Positions 1-8,452 are shown, numbered from the stretch's first letter. The stretch is DNA of 27,410 bases from Candidatus Dadabacteria bacterium (GCA_022615255.1 JAKEHC010000021.1:1-27410), one strand, 5' to 3'. The notes: generated by a model from the letters alone, not told the origin. Made by a program: numbers and translations.

Positions 1-24
1 CTCATATTGGATTCACCTCCTTTC
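1..24 (-). promoter_or_regulatory. Strong Shine-Dalgarno and start of a minus-strand gene cut by the window edge
   Basis: Read on the minus strand, positions 24 to 14 give GAAAGGAGGTG, an almost perfect complement of the 16S rRNA 3' end. It is followed 8 bases later by ATG at positions 5-3. Only the first codon and a half of the gene lie inside the window, so the product cannot be named. The strength of this site is unlike the weak or absent Shine-Dalgarno sequences of most other genes here. It predicts a highly translated gene to the left. Confidence 0.6.
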
Positions 25-87
25 TTCTGTATTACTCGTTTTACAGTTCTCTTTTTCCATAGCTTGTTGCCTGACATCCGAGGTCAT
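13..87 (-). CDS. Possible 24-codon minus-strand ORF coupled to the gene at the left edge
   Basis: An ATG at 87-85 opens a 24-residue reading frame (begins MTSDVRQQAMEK, ends NTEERR). Its TGA at 15-13 lies inside the strong Shine-Dalgarno of the following gene. A purine-rich GGAGAAGG lies about 6 bases upstream of its ATG. The peptide is hydrophilic and charged and matches nothing I recognise. The arrangement would suit a coupled leader peptide, but the ORF is short enough to be chance. In the same frame the open stretch extends only a few codons upstream before a stop, so it is not the end of a long gene. Confidence 0.25.
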   Translation of the reverse strand: MTSDVRQQAMEKENCKTSNTEERR

Positions 88-348
88 AGCTAACCTTCTC
101 CCGTCCGTAAGTGTACCTTCAAATGGATAATAACTTCAACAGGCACTTTCGAAATTTTGAGTAAATCCAATGCGAGTCAATTCAAGCGACGACAATTTAT
201 GCGATTGCATTTGAGTGGACTAAAACCAGCCTTCAGCAGCACCGAAAAGCACTGATTGATTACAGACACGTTGGTTTACGTGTCGGCTGTGACGAAGAGT
301 TAGGTAATGTAATGTACCATTCACGATTCAAGACCCGACCATGAACTA
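88..348. other. Intergenic stretch, no gene recognised; one small hairpin
   Basis: No supported reading frame or RNA gene is visible here. The only structure is a 6-bp inverted repeat, GACACG (265-270) and CGTGTC (279-284), with an 8-nt loop. It lies about 65 bp beyond the stop of the minus-strand hydrolase. It has no T-tract on either side, so it is a poor intrinsic terminator candidate. Confidence 0.4.
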
Positions 349-1287
349 CTACTTTTTTATGGCTCCCTTTTTCGGTGGGTCGCCCCTGCCCGATTGCAAA
401 AACTTAACGTAAGTTAAAGCAACCTCGTCGGCATTTTCCACATGCAGTAAATGCCCCGCGTTTGGTAGTTTGAGCATCATGCTGTCAGGGATACGGCTTT
501 GGAGCCTGTCCGCTCCGATAACGTTGAAAATCTTATCGTCTTTACCCCACAAAATGAGTGTTGGAACCTTAATAAACAGGCTCTTGAGAAGTACATCATC
601 ATAGAGATTCACGATATCCCAAACCTGTTGGTAGTGTCTGTTTCGAGTAATGTAACTTTTTATTTCCTCTTCTTTCGCATCCCTGGGAATTTGCGGAGGG
701 TTTATGAAAAGAAGACTCAATTCGAGGTCAAACTGTCTTTCGTTAATTGGTATAAAAGGATTTATCCCATGGTAGATGGCATTTTTAACGCTGTTGGCCC
801 AATCGATGATGCCTAGAGGCGCCCCGATGAAAGCGATGCTGCGGACTTGCGGGGAATGAAGTTGAGTGTAGAGTGCAGCGATAGCCCCTCCCATCGAGTT
901 TCCTGCGATATCGAATTTGTTGATGCGTAGAATATTCATAAGCTCATGTATAATTTTCACTTGATTCTCAAGTGTATAATCCACAATAGTAAACCCGTTG
1001 CTTTTCCCGTAGCCTGGCAAATCAGGGGCTATCGTAGCATAACCCGCCTCGGAGAGCAGGCACATGAGGCTCTGCCACTGCTCCTTTTCAGCGAATAAGC
1101 CATGGAGCAATACAACGTGTGGACCTTTGCCCGCTGTAATGTAGGGTATTGTGCCGCCGCCGACTCCTATAGTATTGGTTGCTATCTCACAACTCTGGAT
1201 ACGGCTTGCGCTATCGGCGAAGCTGTAGCTATTTAGCCCGCAGCTAAATATTACCGCTAACACAAGCTTAACTATTATTTTCCCCAT
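349..1287 (-). CDS. Exported alpha/beta-fold hydrolase
   Basis: This 312-residue protein belongs to the alpha/beta hydrolase fold family (esterase, lipase and haloalkane-dehalogenase-like branch). The catalytic triad can be read directly: nucleophile Ser131 in GNSMGG, acid Asp251 in WGKDD, and His279 in NAGHLLH. The oxyanion-hole HG motif is at residues 62-63 (LLHGLF). Residues 1-25 form a hydrophobic signal sequence. Cys16 could be a weak lipobox (IFSC), so the protein may be a lipoprotein or a secreted periplasmic enzyme. A GGGGA element lies about 8 bases before the ATG. The substrate cannot be deduced: the lid region (about 160-235) is not diagnostic, and there is no adjacent pathway gene. 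The tail after residue 300 is lysine-rich and probably disordered. Confidence 0.85.
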   Translation of the reverse strand: MGKIIVKLVLAVIFSCGLNSYSFADSASRIQSCEIATNTIGVGGGTIPYITAGKGPHVVLLHGLFAEKEQWQSLMCLLSEAGYATIAPDLPGYGKSNGFTIVDYTLENQVKIIHELMNILRINKFDIAGNSMGGAIAALYTQLHSPQVRSIAFIGAPLGIIDWANSVKNAIYHGINPFIPINERQFDLELSLLFINPPQIPRDAKEEEIKSYITRNRHYQQVWDIVNLYDDVLLKSLFIKVPTLILWGKDDKIFNVIGADRLQSRIPDSMMLKLPNAGHLLHVENADEVALTYVKFLQSGRGDPPKKGAIKK

Positions 1288-1351
1288 TTTTGGTTTCCCC
1301 GGTCCGTTTCGGATTCCAGCTTTAGGACAACCAATTTATTAGGATACCATT

Positions 1352-1380
1352 TTAATATCCGCTTCTGGCACCAAGCTCAA
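1352..1380 (-). promoter_or_regulatory. Candidate promoter for the alpha/beta hydrolase
   Basis: On the minus strand TTGAGC (1380-1375) and TATTAA (1357-1352) are separated by 17 bases. Each hexamer matches the sigma70 consensus at four of six positions. This would give a leader of about 55-60 nt before the ATG at 1287. It is back to back with the candidate promoter of the transporter. Confidence 0.35.
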
Positions 1381-1399
1381 TCTGAATCATAATTCAAAA

Positions 1400-1427
1400 T
1401 TAGCATCTCACTCTAATCTAGTATAAT
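1400..1427 (+). promoter_or_regulatory. Candidate promoter for the DASS transporter
   Basis: A perfect TATAAT lies at 1422-1427, preceded after 16 bases by TTAGCA (1400-1405), a weak -35. The predicted start would leave a leader of roughly 55 nt before the ATG at 1490. The -10 is convincing and the -35 is not. Confidence 0.35.
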
Positions 1428-1489
1428 CTCATTAACCTAAAATTAACCAAGTTAAATTTGCGTTTGTTCCTGAAATATAAATAAACGTA

Positions 1490-2998
1490 ATGATGATACC
1501 TTTAGCCGAAGATAGATTTGAGAGGATAAGAAGAACTTCCGGGCTTTTTCTTGCACCTCTAATCTTTTTAATTATTTACTTTATTCCCCTACCCTCTCTT
1601 ACACCCCAGGCACACAGGCTTTTGAGTATAGTAGCATTTACAATCACATGTTGGATAACCGAGTGTATCCCGATTCCAATCGCCTCGCTTTTGGGACCAA
1701 CCCTTGCAGTAATTTTTCAAGTAGATAATGCAAAAGCCGTTTATTCTCCATTTGCAGACCCGATTATCATTCTACTCCTCGGAAGCTTTATACTTGCTAA
1801 AGCAATGTCCACCCAAGGGCTGGACCGGCGCTTTGCTTTTAACATTCTATCAATCAAGGGTTTTGCTCATACAGGCACAACGCTTTCGCTCGGAGTCGGG
1901 CTTGTAGCGTTTTTACTCTCAATGTGGATAAGCAACGCCGCTACCACAGCAATTATGTTGCCAATTGGACTTGGAATCCTAAGTGTCCTGAAAGCAACCT
2001 TGAATACAGACACTAAAAGCATGAGAAGTCGGGAATATTCAACGGCGCTTATGTTAATTATTGCGTATTCGGCTTCAATCGGAGGTATCAGTACCCCAGT
2101 GGGAACCCCTCCAAACCTCATCACATTGGGAATGCTTGAGGAGCTCGCAGGGGTAAAAATAGATTTTCTAAGTTGGATGGCTGTAGGCATTCCCATCGCA
2201 CTGGTCATGTTTATATTTCTCTGGCTCAAGATATCTATTACAAGCCCATTTGCAGTTAAAGAGTTAAAAGGACTATCATCCTTAATTTCCGAGCAAAAAA
2301 AATTGCATGGTGAGTGGAGACGGGGAGAGATAAACGTTCTCATAGCCTTTATACTAGCAGTAGTTCTATGGGTATCACCCGGTTTCCTGGGAATCATCTT
2401 AGGTACGGATTCAGATATCTATAAAGTATATGATATGGTGCTTCCGGAATACGTCGTGCCAATAATATCAGCACTGCTACTCTTTATACTTCCTACTAAT
2501 TGGGAGAAAAGAGAGTTCACAATAACTTTAAAAGAGGCGATGCAGATAGACTGGGGAACGCTTATTATTTTCGGTGGCGGGCTTTCGCTAGGGGTAATGA
2601 TGTTTAAAACTGGACTTGCTGAAGTGATAGGTAAGTCCCTCATAGAAATTACAGGAGCATTGTCAATTACCTCTTTATCAGCATTAGGACTTTTTCTTGC
2701 CGTTACACTATCAGAGATCACGTCAAACACGGCTACGGCGAATTTGCTTCTTCCTTTCATAATTGCGATTGCTGCTTCAGCAGGAATAAGTCCCGTCATC
2801 CCTGCACTTGCTGTTGGGATAGGGTCAAGCTTCGGTTTTATGCTCCCTGTTTCCACAGCCCCAAACGCTATCGTCTATGGCTCAGGGCTTATTCCAATAA
2901 CAAAGATGATTAAATACGGTTTTCTGCTTGATGTTGTGGGCTATGTTATCGTGCTTTTAGGGGTATTGATCTTATGCCCCCTTGTAGGTTTGAAATAA
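1490..2998 (+). CDS. DASS/SLC13-family divalent anion:sodium symporter
   Basis: This 502-residue, strongly hydrophobic inner-membrane protein belongs to the divalent anion:Na+ symporter family (CitT, VcINDY and SLC13 relatives), which imports dicarboxylates, citrate, sulfate or phosphate with sodium. Both family SNT motifs are visible: Ser148-Asn149 (SNAATT) and Ser412-Asn413-Thr414 (SNTATA). The first repeat also has a GGISTPVGTPPN substrate-loop motif (198-209). The second ends in the family signature SSFGFMLPVSTAPNAIV (446-462). Length is normal for the family (450-550). The start is an ATGATG pair with no clear Shine-Dalgarno, and I use the first ATG. The aldo/keto reductase begins 48 bp downstream on the same strand and may be co-transcribed. 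Substrate preference cannot be told from sequence; a C4-dicarboxylate is the usual guess. Confidence 0.9.
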   Translation: MMIPLAEDRFERIRRTSGLFLAPLIFLIIYFIPLPSLTPQAHRLLSIVAFTITCWITECIPIPIASLLGPTLAVIFQVDNAKAVYSPFADPIIILLLGSFILAKAMSTQGLDRRFAFNILSIKGFAHTGTTLSLGVGLVAFLLSMWISNAATTAIMLPIGLGILSVLKATLNTDTKSMRSREYSTALMLIIAYSASIGGISTPVGTPPNLITLGMLEELAGVKIDFLSWMAVGIPIALVMFIFLWLKISITSPFAVKELKGLSSLISEQKKLHGEWRRGEINVLIAFILAVVLWVSPGFLGIILGTDSDIYKVYDMVLPEYVVPIISALLLFILPTNWEKREFTITLKEAMQIDWGTLIIFGGGLSLGVMMFKTGLAEVIGKSLIEITGALSITSLSALGLFLAVTLSEITSNTATANLLLPFIIAIAASAGISPVIPALAVGIGSSFGFMLPVSTAPNAIVYGSGLIPITKMIKYGFLLDVVGYVIVLLGVLILCPLVGLK

Positions 2999-3046
2999 AA
3001 GTAAGGATTTCATTGCTATTCAAATATCAAAATAAGAAGACTCGGC

Positions 3047-3850
3047 ATGGAGCTTAAACAACTAGGTAATACTCGCATCATGGTGCCGGAGATCGGGCTT
3101 GGTACCTGGAATTATAGCGGTGGTGTGGAGCCCCTTCGCAAAGGGATTGAATTGGGAGCTTGTCTGATTGACACGGCGGAGGGATACCATACAGAAGATG
3201 TAGTAGGTCAGGCTATTAAGGGCATCCGTGGTAGGGTGTTTGTCGCTACTAAGGTATCGGGTAGACACCTGGCTTACGACGACGTGCTAAGGGCGGCAGA
3301 AGGAAGTTTACGCCTCTTGGATATTGATTACATTGATCTTTATCAGATCCACTGGCCAAATTCACGCTTCCCTATTAAAGAAACCATGCGCGCCATGGAA
3401 AGGCTCGCAGATTCTGGTGTAGTGAAATACATCGGCGTCAGCAATTTTTCAACCGAAGAGCTAAGAGAAGCTCAGTCATTTATGAGCAACCATCCAATCG
3501 TATCCAACCAGGTCTTATACAACCTGAACAGTCGTGAAATCGAGAGAGATTTGCTACCCTATTGCCAGAAAAATGAGATAACGATTATCGCCTACACGCC
3601 GTTGGGCAGTGGAGGACTGGCAAAAAATACTCGATTTATAAGTAACCGAAAAATGAAGGTCCTAGAGCAGACAGCAAATGAGTTACAAAAAACAATGTCA
3701 CAGGTGTCACTCAACTGGTGCACATCAAGACCCAATGTAATCGCCATTCCTAAGTCTAATAGTTTGGGGAGGACAATTGAAAACTGCCTCGCTTCAGGCT
3801 GGCGGCTGTCCCAGAAAAATATACAGCTTTTGGATGAAGCCTTTTCGTAG
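3047..3850 (+). CDS. Aldo/keto reductase
   Basis: This 267-residue NAD(P)H-dependent oxidoreductase of the aldo/keto reductase superfamily has a TIM-barrel fold. The full catalytic tetrad is visible: Asp42 and Tyr47 in DTAEGY, Lys69 in ATKVS, and His102 in YQIHWP. The family segments GVSNFS (130-135) and IPKSNS near the C-terminus, which contacts the cofactor phosphate, are both present. It is at the short end of the family (usually 260-330) but looks complete. It reduces carbonyl compounds to alcohols or the reverse; the natural substrate is unknown. It lies 48 bp after the transporter on the same strand and converges with the sucrase/ferredoxin-like gene 33 bp further on. Confidence 0.88.
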   Translation: MELKQLGNTRIMVPEIGLGTWNYSGGVEPLRKGIELGACLIDTAEGYHTEDVVGQAIKGIRGRVFVATKVSGRHLAYDDVLRAAEGSLRLLDIDYIDLYQIHWPNSRFPIKETMRAMERLADSGVVKYIGVSNFSTEELREAQSFMSNHPIVSNQVLYNLNSREIERDLLPYCQKNEITIIAYTPLGSGGLAKNTRFISNRKMKVLEQTANELQKTMSQVSLNWCTSRPNVIAIPKSNSLGRTIENCLASGWRLSQKNIQLLDEAFS

Positions 3851-3883
3851 AAAAGGGAAAAGGATAAAGCAAACGTTTTAGTT

Positions 3884-4792
3884 TTAAATCTCTTTATACT
3901 CGATCATTCTATATTGGGCTATGGGTGATTTATCTTTATCTTTACAACTAGTATAGCTATTGATTGCATTTTTATCCGTTTGGATATGGACAATGTGTGT
4001 TTTTTCATTTGTTAGTGATAAAAACTCAACCATAGTGCTATCGCCATCATGAGTTTTCACTTCATTCAAACGAAATGCTGTTATTTTCTTAATCCCCGTC
4101 TTCATTCTTACAAAATATTCCGCAGCCTGGGCCTCGTTGCTGTAACACGAGCGACCTCTGTAATTTTCAAGATTAACAAAATGGTTTTGATATTCATCGA
4201 TTAAGTTAGTAACATTTTCTTCCCTAACGCGCCCATAATAAATGCCGTAGGGCAAACACAAAACATTAGCTGCAAACCTGTGACCTCCAAGGTGTGTACA
4301 CTGCCATGTCATGAAACCATTCTCCTGTTCAATCGCTCTCAGGTAAACAGGCACGCCGAATTTGCCACAACAAACATCATGCGTGCCGTGTGTGCATATT
4401 AAGAGTAGAGGGTCTTTTATTAAAGAAGACCTCCCTTCTAAAATTTCGAGAATATCAAGCTCAAAAATGTCTTCATATGAGGATAAATTAAATTTAAAGA
4501 GCTTTGGCTCTTTCTCATCTGAAACTCCGACATAAAACTTTATTGAGTCGAGTGATCTGTCATGCCGTTTGATTAACTGTAGGCGACAGTTCGGTATTGA
4601 TTCAAGGTAATTGGACAGATAATTTTTCACATCCTGAGGAATATCGGCAGACTGGAAAGCCTTTTCTGCCCACGCTTGGGTGTATTCTAGCAGTAGCCAA
4701 ACGTCCACTCTAGGCACGGTTCCAAACATCTTTTCTTCACCTTTAATTGACAGCTCTGAACAGAAAAAATCTTGCCTATCCTTTATCTTCAT
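3884..4792 (-). CDS. Sucrase/ferredoxin-like family protein
   Basis: This 302-residue protein resembles the sucrase/ferredoxin-like family (Suc_Fer-like, PF06999), thioredoxin-fold proteins related to yeast Apd1. The visible family segments are Cys11 near the N-terminus, CTHGTHDVCCGKFG (133-146) and WQCTHLGGHRFAAN (163-176). The latter includes His167-x3-His171, a spacing like the histidine pair that binds the Apd1 [2Fe-2S] cluster. Which cysteines complete such a site here is not certain. The family is redox-linked, but the bacterial members have no established role; the name sucrase should not be taken literally. The ATG lies 2 bp after the stop of the L,D-transpeptidase gene upstream, so the two form an operon. 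It converges with the aldo/keto reductase. Confidence 0.75.
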   Translation of the reverse strand: MKIKDRQDFFCSELSIKGEEKMFGTVPRVDVWLLLEYTQAWAEKAFQSADIPQDVKNYLSNYLESIPNCRLQLIKRHDRSLDSIKFYVGVSDEKEPKLFKFNLSSYEDIFELDILEILEGRSSLIKDPLLLICTHGTHDVCCGKFGVPVYLRAIEQENGFMTWQCTHLGGHRFAANVLCLPYGIYYGRVREENVTNLIDEYQNHFVNLENYRGRSCYSNEAQAAEYFVRMKTGIKKITAFRLNEVKTHDGDSTMVEFLSLTNEKTHIVHIQTDKNAINSYTSCKDKDKSPIAQYRMIEYKEI

Positions 4793-4794
4793 AA

Positions 4795-5601
4795 TTATCT
4801 TTGCTGAACAGTAGGAAGAGCTGTTTCAGACACGAGAATCGGAGAATGGAGTGGCACCGCTTTCTCAAACCACACTGAGTCGTATATCGTAATACGAATA
4901 CAGCCATGGCTCGCCGGATATGGTGGAACGAGTGAATCCCCATGTACGGCGTAACCCCCTTCGTGGAAAAACACCGGGTTAAAAAGATCGCCTAAATGCC
5001 CCTTGTCAACGCCCCATATGTGTGCAAAGAAGGTAAAGTTGCCGGTTGGCGTTTTTGCAACCCCAATCCCGCCGCCATGTGGCTCTTTAAACTGTTTGCC
5101 TGTGCCGCTTGAGATAGGCAGAATACGGAGAATTTTGTTGTCGAGGTATACAGTCAACACCTGACGTTCAAGATCTGCCTCTGTGTGGATCCCGTCATGC
5201 GTTTGAGCTGGTTGGGGGTGCATAGGATTCTTGAGCGCCTCAAGCACCCGAGGGCTTATCTCGCCGTCCCTCTTTAGATCATTCATTTTCTGGAAAGCTA
5301 TTAGTGCATGTTTAAACTTAGGACCAGGTTTCCCATTAATCTCACCCGCGTTGTAGCCAAGCTCGTTTAGTCTCTCTTGTATTACTTTGACCTGATCTGG
5401 ATCTGATTCAATTTCAACTGATAACGGACTTGAATTAGGCTCATTTTGAGCTACAGTCTTTGGAATCTTATCTCCGCTGCCACTCAATGTCCGCTCCATA
5501 CCCGAAGCCCAATCAATACCTTTGAAAGATAGAATTATGACTACTATAGTAAGCAAGCACGATTTTGTGAGCATATTGAGACGATTCTTGTTGAAACGCA
5601 T
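4795..5601 (-). CDS. L,D-transpeptidase with a peptidoglycan-binding domain
   Basis: This 268-residue envelope protein has a signal anchor (residues about 11-28), a linker, a peptidoglycan-binding-1 domain (about 66-125, with VKVIQERLNELGY) and a YkuD L,D-transpeptidase domain (about 144-258). The catalytic motif is complete: His220 and SHGCIRI with Cys234. Such enzymes make 3-3 crosslinks between meso-DAP residues, or attach proteins to peptidoglycan, in the periplasm. That fits the m-DAP specificity predicted for the MurE of this window. It is the first gene of a two-gene minus-strand operon with the sucrase/ferredoxin-like gene. The ATG chosen keeps the signal anchor and is the only sensible start. 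Confidence 0.88.
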   Translation of the reverse strand: MRFNKNRLNMLTKSCLLTIVVIILSFKGIDWASGMERTLSGSGDKIPKTVAQNEPNSSPLSVEIESDPDQVKVIQERLNELGYNAGEINGKPGPKFKHALIAFQKMNDLKRDGEISPRVLEALKNPMHPQPAQTHDGIHTEADLERQVLTVYLDNKILRILPISSGTGKQFKEPHGGGIGVAKTPTGNFTFFAHIWGVDKGHLGDLFNPVFFHEGGYAVHGDSLVPPYPASHGCIRITIYDSVWFEKAVPLHSPILVSETALPTVQQR

Positions 5602-5768
5602 GGCTACAACCTATGTGAAGTATATATTACAATATTTGATAATAATTAGTGAAGATATAATATACAGAATGGAACGCAGCTATGGAATGCTCAGTATAAA
5701 CTCATTTAATATTTTAGGAAAATAATGACGGAATTTAAATTCTTAAGTGCCGGGCAAGACGGTAAGAA

Positions 5769-7333
5769 ATGAGCTATGATGCGATAATAATCGGGGCTGG
5801 ACATAACGGGTTTGTTACAGGCATATACCTAGCCAAAGCCGGTTGGAAGGTATTGATACTTGAACGCAATAAGGAGGCTGGCGGAGCAGTTCGGACCGCT
5901 GAGGTTACCCTACCTGGCTTCAAGCATGACCTTTTTGCGAAAAACCTTAATCTATTTGCCCATTCCCCATTCTATAAAGAATTCAAGGACGAGCTTCACA
6001 AACATGGACTTGCCTTCGCATATTCCTCCCAAGCATTTAGCTCTGTATACCCGGATGGTGATTACTTGGGCGTTACAACAGATCTCAACGGAACCCTTGA
6101 GGGAATTAGAAAGGTTTCGACCCATGACGCTGATAACTGGGAAAACCTCGTTGAGTCAAGCGTACCGCGCCATATTTATTCCCGCTTCTTGGCGTGGCAA
6201 TGCCCTCGTGGGGGCTTCTTCATGGCATATATCGAGGCGTTCGCGCCTTCGGATGGCATTGGCTTTTGTAGACTACCCAATTGATTGTTTCATCCTCAAG
6301 GGATTTTTTGGATAGTCATTTTGAATCTGATAAAGTCAAGTCCCTCTTTGCAGCATGGGGAAAGCACCTGGACTTTTCCCCTGACGTGGCGGGTGGCGCG
6401 CTCATCTGTTATCTAGAAACAATGACTGACCATTTAAACGGTATGGTGATAGGAAAAGGTGGTGCAGTAAACCTGATCAATTCCCTGGTGAGATTATATC
6501 AAAGTCTTGGTGGGGAGCTTTGTTGTGAATCCGAAGTCATAGAGGTAAGAGTTTCAGGCGGCAAAGCAACCGGGGTAAAACTTGCCACCGGTGAGGTGAT
6601 AAATGCCTCAAAAGCAGTAATCGCCAATCTGGCGCCGACAGAGCTTTTTGGTAGGCTCCTAAGCGCTCATAACCTTCCAGATAGATTCAACCGTATGGTA
6701 GCCAGATACCGCTACGGTCCTGGAACTATGATGATTCATCTAGCTCTCAAGACTCTGCCTGATTGGTTAGCTGGGGAAGAGCTTAAACAATATATTTACG
6801 TTCATATAGCTCCATATGTTAAGGACATGACACAGGCATACAATGAGGCGCTCTCTGGCTTATTGCCCGATAGCCCCGTATTGGTAGTGGGCCAACCCAC
6901 GGTGGTGGACCCCAGCCGAGCTCCCGAAGGCAAGCATATACTGTGGATTCAGGTACGAGCGCTGCCGGCACACATCTGTGGAGATACTCGCCGGGAGATC
7001 AATGGCAGTGATTGGGACCAGGTCAAAGAGTTCTATGCCGACCGTATAATGGAAAAGCTTGCCAAATATGCCCCTGATATTAGAGAAAAGACCCTCGCTC
7101 GATCTGTTTTCTCCCCTAAAGACCTCGAACGTGAAAACCCTAATTTGGTGGGTGGCGATAATCTGTGTGGCAGCCATCACCTATATCAGAATTATTTTTT
7201 CAGGCCATTTCCGGGCTGGTCTCGCTACAAAACACCAATTAATAAACTCTACATCGTAGGGGCAGGAACTTGGCCTGGCGCTGGTGTAGGAGCAGGCTCT
7301 GGCAGGCTGCTGGGTAAGATGCTGACTGACTAA
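5769..7333 (+). pseudogene. Broken FAD-dependent phytoene-dehydrogenase-like oxidoreductase
   Basis: The parts add up to an NAD(P)/FAD-dependent oxidoreductase of the phytoene desaturase/amine oxidase superfamily, about 521 residues, the normal length. The N-terminal dinucleotide-binding motif GAGHNG and the acidic strand end LILERN are in the first frame (from 5769). The conserved C-terminal FAD segment (VGAGTWPGAGVGAGSG) is in the last frame, ending at 7333. Two lesions separate them. Near 6156-6161 the reading shifts (one base missing), and the protein continues as APYLFPLLGVAMPSW in the frame of 6161. That frame then meets a TAG at 6269-6271, after which homology resumes with QLIVSSSRDFLDSHF. 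A TTG at 6281 could restart translation, but that product would lack the FAD-binding N-terminus. I read it as a recent pseudogene; sequencing error is the alternative. Confidence 0.8.
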
Positions 7334-7425
7334 GCAAGTTCAATCAAGCATTATTTATATCAAACTGAATTCAAGATATATAAGCTTAGCAAGATCAATA
7401 TTAAATCAGCAATTAGAGAAGGATA

Positions 7426-8376
7426 TTGGGCTTTATTGAAACCTTTGAGCAATCTCCTTTCCTCATAACAGATGGGGGGGTATTGAGACCAGAATCGCTT
7501 ATGAAACATCCATACCAATGGATCCGGATATGTCGGTATTTCAGCTCTTATATGATAGCCAAGGCAAAAAAGCCCTAGAAAATATCTATCGGCAATATCT
7601 GTACATAGGCAGACGATATGATATTCCCATCCAAATAGGCACCCCAACCTTCAGAGCAAGTGTAGGGCATCTCAGACAATTGGGCTTCACGGAAACTAAA
7701 GACATACAACGAATCAATAAAGACTGCGTGCTTATGCACCTCTGACTTAGAGAGGAAAACGGAGGCTATGCATGTAAAATCTTTCTTGCTGGCGTCGTCG
7801 GGCCAAAGGGAGACGCTTACAAAGCTAAAGAAGCGCCCGAAAGTGATGAAGCCTTTGCTTATCACACCCCCCAGATCGAAGCTCTCGCCGAAGCTGGTGT
7901 GGATTTGCTCTTTGCTCCAACATTTCCCTCCGCCTCTGTGCTTTACGGCGTATCCAAAGCAATGGCTGCCTCAAGTCTTCCTTACGTTACTAGTTCCAAA
8001 ATCAAACCAAATGGAAAACTGCTCGATGGTATTTCTCTAAGTGAAATGATTTCTTACATAGATCAAGCAATTTCACCAAAGCCAGCTTACTACATGATTA
8101 ATTGCGTGCATCCCTCGGTCTGCCAGGCACCCCTACTGCAAAGGCAGAAATCGAGGGAGCAAGCCGAGAGAATTCGAGGCATTAAAGCAAACACCTCAAG
8201 CAGGACCCCAGAGGAGCTTGCCTCATTCCATAAACTTGACGCCGCAGATCCTGAGACCTTTGTCAACGAATTGGTAAGGCTTCAGAGGCAATTCGGTTTT
8301 CAGAATACTGGGTGGCTGTTGCGGAACGGACGATCACCACATAAATAGCCTAGCTGAAAAACTTTTTTCCGGATAA
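7426..8376 (+). pseudogene. Broken homocysteine S-methyltransferase-like gene
   Basis: Pieced together, this encodes about 315 residues of the homocysteine S-methyltransferase family (Pfam S-methyl_trans, the zinc enzymes that methylate homocysteine to methionine). It begins near a TTG at 7426 (GFIETFEQSPFLITDGG) and shifts frame at a run of seven G (7474-7480). It continues with IYRQYLYIGRRYDIPI and is stopped by TGA at 7743-7745 in the same frame. It resumes as GGYACKIFLAGVVGPKGDAYK and reaches the first zinc-cysteine segment INCVHPS near 8100. Around 8301-8304 a one-base insertion moves it to the frame that encodes ILGGCCGTDDHHI, the paired zinc cysteines, ending at TAA 8374-8376. Without the last shift the CC ligands would be lost. 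Three lesions make a functional protein very unlikely. Confidence 0.8.
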
Positions 8377-8423
8377 ATCAGAACAAGGGAAGATAAACCG
8401 AATTATAAAATATAAATCCCATT

Positions 8424-8452
8424 AAATCCCCCCTTAGGGAAAGGGAGGATTT
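8424..8452 (+). terminator. Hairpin followed by a T-rich stretch
   Basis: AAATCC-C-CCCTT (8424-8435) pairs with AAGGG-A-GGATTT (8441-8452), giving an 11-bp stem with one mismatch and a 5-nt loop. The next bases on the plus strand are GTTGTTTAG. It sits between the homocysteine methyltransferase remnant and the convergent Mrr-like gene, where an intrinsic terminator would be expected. It may instead be a single copy of a dispersed palindromic repeat; only one copy is seen in this window. Confidence 0.45.

Noticed and set aside
7..25. Plus-strand TTGGATTCACCTCCTTTCT resembles the 3' end of a 16S rRNA gene
   Set aside because: It has an extra T within the otherwise invariant GGATCACCTCC, the preceding bases do not match the 16S stem, and no spacer tRNA or 23S follows. 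It is better explained as the complement of a strong minus-strand Shine-Dalgarno.
499..816. 105-codon plus-strand frame inside the alpha/beta hydrolase
   Set aside because: It is the complement of conserved hydrolase sequence, including part of its C-terminal domain, with no motif of its own.
5636..5661. TTGATA and TATAAT as a promoter before the FAD oxidoreductase remnant
   Set aside because: The spacer is only 14 bp, too short for a normal sigma70 promoter, and the whole spacer is AT-rich.
7743..7745. TGA as selenocysteine or a recoded codon in the methyltransferase remnant
   Set aside because: The position is not a cysteine site of the family, no SECIS-like stem was noticed, and the gene has two further frameshifts.
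7575..7865. Minus-strand frames across the homocysteine methyltransferase region (also 7360-7647)
   Set aside because: The plus strand encodes clear family sequence here once the frameshifts are followed, so the minus-strand frames are shadows.
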